DNA from: Oscarella lobularis
Taxonomy: Eukaryota; Porifera; Homoscleromorpha; Homosclerophorida; Oscarellidae
Assembly (NCBI RefSeq): GCF_947507565.1
Contig: NC_089178.1
Location: forward strand, 1,984,001-2,048,000
DNA length: 64,000 nucleotides
Reading direction: 5' to 3'
Below are positions 56,001-64,000 of the stretch, piece after piece (the first letter of the stretch is position 1; every line of letters begins with the position of its first letter). The notes under the pieces were generated by a model. The model worked only from the letters and a program-made list of their open reading frames with translations, did not search any database and had not been told where the DNA came from. A program made the translations under genes and the position numbers.

Positions 56001-59000
56001 CTTAGTCACTAAGAATTAAAGATTAGGCCCTCAATTTAATATTTAGGCACTATGAAATAAAGATTAGGCCCTCAATTTAATATTATGGCCCATAGAATTA
56101 AAGATTAGGCCCTCAATTTAATATTAAGGCCTTTAGTATCAAAGATTAGGCTCTCTATTTAATATTAAGGCTCTTAGAATCAAAGATTAGGCTCTCAATT
56201 TAACATTTAGCGACTAAGAATTAAAGATTAGGCCCTCAATTTAATATTTAGGCCCAAATAATTAAAGATTAGGCCCTCAATTTAATATTAAGGCCCTTAG
56301 AATAAAGATTAGGTTCTCTATTTAATATTTAGGCACTAAGAATTAAAGATTAGGCCTTCAATTTAATATTAAGGCCCTAAGAATTAAAGATTAGGCCCTC
56401 AATTTAATATTTAGGCCAAAATAATTAAAGATTAGGCCCTCAATTTAGTATTAAGGCCTTTAGAATCAAAGATTATGCTCTCAATTTAATATTTAGGCAC
56501 TGAGAATTAAAGATTAAACCCTCAATTTAATATTAAGGCCATAAGAATTAAAGATTAGGCGCTCAATTTAATATTTAGGCTCTAAGACTTAAAGATTAGG
56601 CCCTCAATTTAATATTAAGGCCCCAAGAATTAAAGAGTAGGCCCTCAATTTAATACTTAGTCACTAAGAATTAAAGATTAGGCCCTCAATTTAATATTTA
56701 GGCACTATGAAATAAAGATTAGGCCCTCAATTTAATATTATGGCCCATAGAATTAAAGATTAGGCCCTCAATTTAATATTAAGGCCTTTAGTATCAAAGA
56801 TTAGGCTCTCTATTTAATATTAAGGCTCTTAGAATCAAAGATTGGGCTCTCAATTTAAAATTTAGCGACTAAGAATTAAAGATTAGGCCCTCAATTTAAT
56901 ATTTAGGCCCAGAGAATTAAAGATCAGGCCCTCAATTTAATATTAAGGCTCTAAGAATTAAAGATTAGGCCCTCAATTTAATATTAAAGCCCTATGAATT
57001 AAAGATTAGGCCCTCTATTTAATATTTAGGCCCTAAGAATTAAAGATTAGGCCCTCAATTTAATATTAAGGCCCTAAGAATTAAAGATTAGGCCCTCAAT
57101 TTAATATTAATGCATTAAGAATCAAAGATTAAACCCTCAATTTAATATTTAGGCCCTAAGAATTAAAGATTAGGCCCTCAATTTAATATTTTAGGCCAAG
57201 AGAATCAAAGATTAGGCCCTCAATTTAATATTTTAGGCCAAGAGAATCAAAGATTAGGCCCTCAATTTAATATTTAGGCCCCAAGAATTAAAGATTAGGC
57301 CCTCAATTTAATACTTAGTCACTAAGAATAAAAGATTAGGCCCTCAATTTAATATTTAGTCACTAAGAATTAAAGATTGGGCGCTCAATTTAATATTTAG
57401 GCACTAAGAATTAAAGATTAGGCCCTCAATTTAATATTTTGGCCCATAGAATTAAAGATTAGGCTCTCAATTTAATATTAAGGCCCTTAGAATCAAAGAT
57501 ATGGCTCTCTATTTAATATTTAGGCACTAAGAATTAAAGATTAGGCCCTCAATTTAATATTAAGGCCCTAAGAATTAAAGATTAGGCCCTCAATTTAATA
57601 TTTAGGCCTTAAGAATTAAAGATTAGGCCCTCAATTTAATATTTAGGCCCTAAGAATTAAAGATTAGGCCCTCAATTTAATATTAAGGCCCTAAGAATTA
57701 AAGATTAGGCACTCAATTTAATATTAATGCATTAAGAATCAAAGATTAGACCCTCAATTTAATATTTAGGCCCAAAGCATTAAAGATTAGGCCCTCAATT
57801 TAATATTAGGCCCTTAGAATCAAAGATTAGGCTCTCTATTTAATATTTAGGCACTAAGAATTAAAGATTAGGCCCTCAATTTAATATTAAGACCCTAAGA
57901 ATTAAAGATTAGGCCCTCAATTTAATATTTAGTCACTAGTAATTAAAGATTAGGCCCTCAATTTTATTAATATTTAGGCACTAAGAAATAAAGATTAGGC
58001 CCTCAATTTAATATTTAGGCACTAAGAAATAAAGATTAGGCCCTCAATTTAATACTTAGTCACTAAGAATTAAAGATTAGGCCCTCAATTTAATATTTAG
58101 GCACTATGAAATAAAGATTAGGCCCTCAATTTAATATTATGGCCCATAGAATTAAAGATTAGGCCCTCATTTTAATATTAAGGCCTTTAGTATCAAAGAT
58201 TAGGCTCTCTATTTAATATTAAGGCTCTTAGAATCAAAGATTAGGCTCTCAATTTAACATTTAGCGACTAAGAATTAAAGATTAGGCCCTCAATTTAATA
58301 TTTAGGCCCAGAGAATTAAAGATCAGGCCCTCAATTTAATATTAAGGCTCTGAGAATTAAAGATTAGGCCATCAATTTAATATTAAAGCCCTATGAATTA
58401 AAGATTAGGCCCTCAATTTAATATTTAGGCCCTAAGAATTAAAGATTAGGCCCTCAATTTAATATTAAGGCCCTAAGAATTAAAGATTAGGCCCTCAATT
58501 TAATATTAATGCATTAAGAATCAAAGATTAGACCCTTAATTTAATATTTAGGCCCTAAGAATTAAAGATTAGGCCCTCAATTTAATATTTTAGGCCCAGA
58601 GAATCAAAGATTAGGCCTTCAATTTAATAATTAGGCACTAAGAATTAAAGATTAGGCCCTCAATTTAATATTTAGGCACTAAGAAATAAAGATTAGGCCC
58701 TCAATTTAATATTTAGGCCCCAAGAATTAAAGATTAGGCCCTCAATTTAATACTTAGTCACTAAGAATAAAAGATTAGGCCCTCAATTTAATATTAAGGT
58801 ACTATGAAATAAAGATTAGGCCCTCAATTTAATATTTTGGCCCATAGAATTAAAGATTAGGCCCTCAATTTAATATTAAGGCCCTTAGAATCAAAGATTA
58901 GGCTCTCTATTTAATATTAAGGCCCTTAGAATCAAAGATTAGGCTCTCTATTTAATATTAAGGCCCTTAGAATCAAAGATTAGGCTCTCAATTTAACATT

Positions 59001-62000
59001 TAGCGACTAAGAATTAAAGATTAGGCCTTCAATTTAATATTTAGGCCCAGAGAATTAAAGATCAGGCCCTCAATTTAATATTAAGGCCCTTAGAATCAAA
59101 GATTAGGCTCTCTATTTAATATTAAGGCCCTTAGAATCAAAGATTAGGCTCTCTATTTAATATTAAGGCCCTTAGAATCAAAGATTAGGCTCTCAGTTTA
59201 ACATTTAGCGACTAAGAATTAAAGATTAGGCCTTCAATTTAATATTTAGGCCCAGAGAATTAAAGATCAGGCCCTCAATTTAATATTAAGGCTCTAAGAA
59301 TTAAAGATTAGGCCCTCAATTTAATATTTAAGCCCTAAGAATTAAAGATTAGGCCCTCAATTTAATATGTAAGTTCTAAGAATCAAAGATTAGACCCTCA
59401 ATTTAGTACTTAGTCACTAAGAATTAAAGATTAGGCCCACAATTTAATATTTAGGCGCTAAGAAATAAAGATTAGGCCCTCAATTTAATATTTAGGCCCA
59501 AATAATTAAAGATTAGGCCCTCAATTTAATATTAAGGCCCTTAGAATCAAAGATTAGGTTCTCTATTTAATATTTAGGCACTAAGAATTAAAGATTAGGC
59601 CTTCAATTTAATATTAAGGCCCTAAGAATTAAAGATTAGGCCCTCAATTTAATATTTAGGCCAAAAGAATTAAAGATTAGGCCCTCAATTTAGTATTAAG
59701 GCCTTTAGAATCAAAGATTATGCTCTCAATTTAATATTTAGGCACTGAGAATTAAAGATTAGGCCCTCAATTTAATATTAAGGCCATAAGAATTAAAGAT
59801 TAGGCCCTCAATTTAATATTTTAGGCCAAGAGAATCAAAGATTAGGCCTTCAATTTAATAATTAGGCACTAAGAATTAAAGATTAGGCCCTCAATTTAAT
59901 ATTTAGGCACTAAGAAATAAAGATTAGGCCCTCAATTTAATATTTAGGCCCCAAGAAATAAAGATTAGGCCCTCAATTTAATACTTAGTCACTAAGAATA
60001 AAAGATTAGGCCCTCAATTTAATATTTAGGCCCTAAGAATTAAAGATTAGGCCCTCAATTTAATATTTTGGCCCATAGAATTAAAGATTAGGCCCTCAAT
60101 TTAATATTAAGGCCCTTAGAATCAAAGATAAGGCTCTCTATTTAATATTTAGGCACTAAGAATTAAAGATTAGGCCCTCAATTTAATATTAAGGCCCTAA
60201 GAATTAAAGATTAGGCCCTCAATTTAATATTTAGTCACTAAGAATTAAAGATTGGGCCCTCAATTTAATATTTAGGCACTAAGAATTAAAGATTAGGCCC
60301 TCAATTTAATATTTTGGCCCATAGAATTAAAGATTAGGCCCTCAATTTAATATTAAGGCCCTTAGAATAAAAGATTAGGCTCTCTATTTAATATTTAGGC
60401 ACTAAGAATTAAAGATTAGGCCCTCAATTTAATATTAAAGCCCTATGAATTAAAGATTAGGCCCTCAATTTAATATTTAGGCCCTAAGAATTAAAGATTA
60501 GGCCCTCAATTTAATATTAAGGCCCTAAGAATTAAAGATTAGGCACTCAATTTAATATTAATGCATTAAGATACAAAGATTAGACCCTCAATTTAATATT
60601 TAGGCCCAAAGAAGTAAAGATTAGGCCCTCAATTTAATATTAGGCCCTTAGAATCAAAGATTAGGCTCTCTATTTAATATTTAGGCACTAAGAATTAAAG
60701 ATTAGGCCCTCAATTTAATATTAAGACCCTAAGAATTAAAGATTAGGCCCTCAATTTAATATTTAGTCACTAATAATTAAGGATTAGGCCCTCAATTTTA
60801 TTAATATTTAGGCACTAAGAAATAAAGATTAGGCCCTCAATTTAATATTTAGGCACTAAGAAATAAAGATTAGGCCCTCAATTTAATACTTAGTCACTAA
60901 GAATTAAAGATTAGGCCCTCAATTTAATATTTAGGCAATATGAAATAAAGATTAGGCCCTCAATTTAATATTATGGCCCATAGAATTAAAGATTAGGCCC
61001 TCAATTTAATATTAAGGCCTTTAGTATCAAAGATTAGGCTCTCTATTTAATATTAAGGCTCTTAGAATCAAAGATTAGGCTCTCAATTTAACATTTAGCG
61101 ACTAAGAATTAAAGATTAGGCCTTCAATTTAATATTTAGGCCCAGAGAATTAAAGATCAGGCCCTCAATTTAATATTAAGGCTCTAAGAATTAAAGATTA
61201 GGCCCTCAATTTAATATTAAAGCCCTATGAATTAAAGATTAGGCCCTCAATTTAATATTTAGGCCCTAAGAATTAAAGATTAGGCCCTCAATTTAATATT
61301 AAGGCCCTAAGAATTAAAGATTAGGCCCTCAATTTAATATTAAGGCCCTTAGAATCAAAGATTAGGTTCTCTATTTAATATTTAGGCACTAAGAATTAAA
61401 GATTAGGCCTTCAATTTAATATTAAGGCCCTAAGAATTAAAGATTAGGCCCTCAATTTAATATTTAGGCCAAAAGAATTAAAGATTAGGCCCTCAATTTA
61501 GTATTAAGGCCTTTAGAATCAAAGATTATGCTCTCAATTTAATATTTAGGCACTGAGAATTAAAGATTAGGCCCTCAATTTAATATTAAGGCCATAAGAA
61601 TTAAAGATTAGCCGCTCAATTTAATATTCAGGCTCTAAGACTTAAAGATTAGGCCCTCAATTTAATATTAAGGCCCCAAGAATTAAAGATTAGGCCCTCA
61701 ATTTAATACTTAGTCACTAAGAATTAAAGATTAGGCCCTCAATTTAATATTTAGGCCTAAAGAATTAAAGATTAGGCCCTCAATTTAATATTTAGGCAAT
61801 AAGAAATAAAGATTAGGCCCTCAATTTAATATTTTGGCACTATGAAATAAAGATTAGGCCCTCAATTTAATATTTAGGCCAAAAGAATTAAAGATTAGGC
61901 CCTCAATTTAGTATTAAGGCCTTTAGAATCAAAGATTATGCTCTCAATTTAATATTTAGGCACTGAGAATTAAAGATTAAACCCTCAATTTAATATTAAG

Positions 62001-64000
62001 GCCATAAGAATTAAAGATTAGGCGCTCAATTTAATATTTAGGCTCTAAGACTTAAAGATTAGGCCCTCAATTTAATATTAAGGCCCCAAGAATTAAAGAT
62101 TAGGCCCTCAATTTAATACTTAGTCACTAAGAATTAAAGATTAGGCCCTCAATTTAATATTTAGGCACTATGAAATAAAGATTAGGCCCTCAATTTAATA
62201 TTATGGCCCATAGAATTAAAGATTAGGCCCTCAATTTAATATTAAGGCCTTTAGTATCAAAGATTAGGCTCTCTATTTAATATTAAGGCTCTTAGAATCA
62301 AAGATTGGGCTCTCAATTTAAAATTTAGCGACTAAGAATTAAAGATTAGGCCCTCAATTTAATATTTAGGCCCAGAGAATTAAAGATCAGGCCCTCAATT
62401 TAATATTAAGGCTCTAAGAATTAAAGATTAGGCCCTCAATTTAATATTAAAGCCCTATGAATTAAAGATTAGGCCCTCTATTTAATATTTAGGCCCTAAG
62501 AATTAAAGATTAGGCCCTCAATTTAATATTAAGGCCCTAAGAATTAAAGATTAGGCCCTCAATTTAATATTAATGCATTAAGAATCAAAGATTAAACCCT
62601 CAATTTAATATTTAGGCCATAAGAATTAAAGATTAGGCCCTCAATTTAATATTTTAGGCCAAGAGAATCAAAGATTAGGCCCTCAATTTAATATTTTAGG
62701 CCAAGAGAATCAAAGATTAGGCCCTCAATTTAATATTTAGGCCCCAAGAATTAAAGATTAGGCCCTCAATTTAATACTTAGTCACTAAGAATAAAAGATT
62801 AGGCCCTCAATTTAATATTTAGTCACTAAGAATTAAAGATTGGGCGCTCAATTTAATATTTAGGCACTAAGAATTAAAGATTAGGCCCTCAATTTAATAT
62901 TTTGGCCCATAGAATTAAAGATTAGGCTCTCAATTTAATATTAAGGCCCTTAGAATCAAAGATATGGCTCTCTATTTAATATTTAGGCACTAAGAATTAA
63001 AGATTAGGCCCTCAATTTAATATTAAGGCCCTAAGAATTAAAGATTAGGCCCTCAATTTAATATTTAGGCCTTAAGAATTAAAGATTAGGCCCTCAATTT
63101 AATATTTAGGCCCTAAGAATTAAAGATTAGGCCCTCAATTTAATATTAAGGCCCTAAGAATTAAAGATTAGGCACTCAATTTAATATTAATGCATTAAGA
63201 ATCAAAGATTAGACCCTCAATTTAATATTTAGGCCCAAAGCATTAAAGATTAGGCCCTCAATTTAATATTAGGCCCTTAGAATCAAAGATTAGGCTCTCT
63301 ATTTAATATTTAGGCACTAAGAATTAAAGATTAGGCCCTCAATTTAATATTAAGACCCTAAGAATTAAAGATTAGGCCCTCAATTTAATATTTAGTCACT
63401 AGTAATTAAAGATTAGGCCCTCAATTTTATTAATATTTAGGCACTAAGAAATAAAGATTAGGCCCTCAATTTAATATTTAGGCACTAAGAAATAAAGATT
63501 AGGCCCTCAATTTAATACTTAGTCACTAAGAATTAAAGATTGGGCCCTCAATTTAATATTTAGGCACTATGAAATAAAGATTAGGCCCTCAATTTAATAT
63601 TATGGCCCATAGAATTAAAGATTAGGCCCTCAATTTAATATTAAGGCCTTTAGTATCAAAGATTAGGCTCTCTATTTAATATTAAGGCTCTTAGAATCAA
63701 AGATTAGGCTCTCAATTTAACATTTAGCGACTAAGAATTAAAGATTAGGCCCTCAATTTAATATTTAGGCCCAGAGAATTAAAGATCAGGCCCTCAATTT
63801 AATATTAAGGCTCTAAGAATTAAAGATTAGGCCATCAATTTAATATTAAAGCCCTATGAATTAAAGATTAGGCCCTCAATTTAATATTTAGGCCCTAAGA
63901 ATTAAAGATTAGGCCCTCAATTTAATATTAAGGCCCTAAGAATTAAAGATTAGGCCCTCAATTTAATATTAATGCATTAAGAATCAAAGATTAGACCCTC
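44021..64000. repeat. Satellite DNA array, 41-bp monomer, about 480 copies
   Basis: Uninterrupted to the end of the window and continuing beyond it. The consensus unit is GATTAGGCCCTCAATTTAAT followed by ATTTAGGCACTAAGAATTAAA (41 bp), with common sub-types ATTAAGGCCCTAAG, ATTTAGCGACTAAG and ATTAATGCATTAAG. Monomers with TTAATATTAA between GGCC boxes are near-palindromic. Higher-order structure is evident: 410 bp (10 monomers; 51541 against 51951), 697 bp (17 monomers; 52641 against 53338), and about 2,054 bp (about 50 monomers; 54247 against 56301, 54851 against 56905); the larger block recurs again 5,463 bp further on at 62368. Occasional units carry 3-4 extra bases (ATTTTATTAATATTT). No coding frame of note is present. 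Confidence 0.97.

Noticed and set aside
44021-64000. CRISPR-like appearance of regularly spaced repeats
   Set aside because: There are no unique spacers; the whole 41-bp unit repeats, the context is an animal genome and no cas gene is present.
44021-64000. Telomeric repeat
   Set aside because: The 41-bp AT-rich unit is not a G-rich telomere-type repeat, and no TTAGGG run is seen.

Overview
This is eukaryotic, almost certainly animal, nuclear DNA. Genes are packed tightly, introns are mostly about 40-100 bp with GT-AG (a few probable GC-AG) borders, and several products belong to animal-type families: whirlin with two harmonin-homology domains and three PDZ domains, NELF-E, EED, a DBH-like monooxygenase, Reeler-domain proteins and FKBP15. 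Together with the very short introns this suggests a compact early-branching animal genome such as a sponge. That placement is inference, not shown by any single sequence.

Layout of the gene-rich part (1 to about 44 kb): DBH-like copper monooxygenase (-, 0.2-2.7 kb); an intronless EEP-fold protein with a C-terminal CaaX box (-, 2.9-3.9 kb); a type II membrane protein with a very long L-domain-like repeat ectodomain (-, 4.0-7.6 kb); NELFE (+, 8.2-9.7 kb); PSMD5 (-) and SNRNP35 (+), back to back with 29 bp between start codons (9.8-12.4 kb); two tandem Reeler-domain genes (-, 12.5-15.8 kb); a sulfatase fused to a second secreted domain (+, 16.0-19.7 kb); whirlin (+, 19.9-25.1 kb); a poorly understood stretch (25.1-27.2 kb); FKBP15 (+, 27.2-32.6 kb); EED (-) and an ABCG transporter (+) from one 80-bp promoter region (32.7-37.0 kb); cyclin C (-) and EXOSC9 (+) from another 60-bp one (37.2-40.0 kb); a NEK4-like kinase (+, 40.2-42.6 kb); a secretory aldo-keto reductase (-, 42.7-43.7 kb); and the 3' end of a second, tandem aldo-keto reductase copy (-).

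From about 44.02 kb to the end of the window (about 20 kb) the sequence is one uninterrupted array of a 41-bp AT-rich satellite, roughly 480 copies, with higher-order blocks of 410, 697 and about 2,054 bp. The array starts exactly where homology of the second aldo-keto reductase copy stops.

The genes are mostly unrelated housekeeping or nuclear-regulation functions (transcription elongation, minor spliceosome, proteasome assembly, exosome, Mediator cyclin, PRC2) interleaved with secreted or membrane proteins. I see no operon logic; what they share is compact, often divergent promoters. The fast-evolving parts are the Reeler duplication (with minisatellite, foldback element and captured SNRNP35 exon), the aldo-keto reductase duplication and the satellite. 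Gene coordinates below run from start codon to stop codon and include introns; exon joins were inferred by eye from splice consensus and family conservation.
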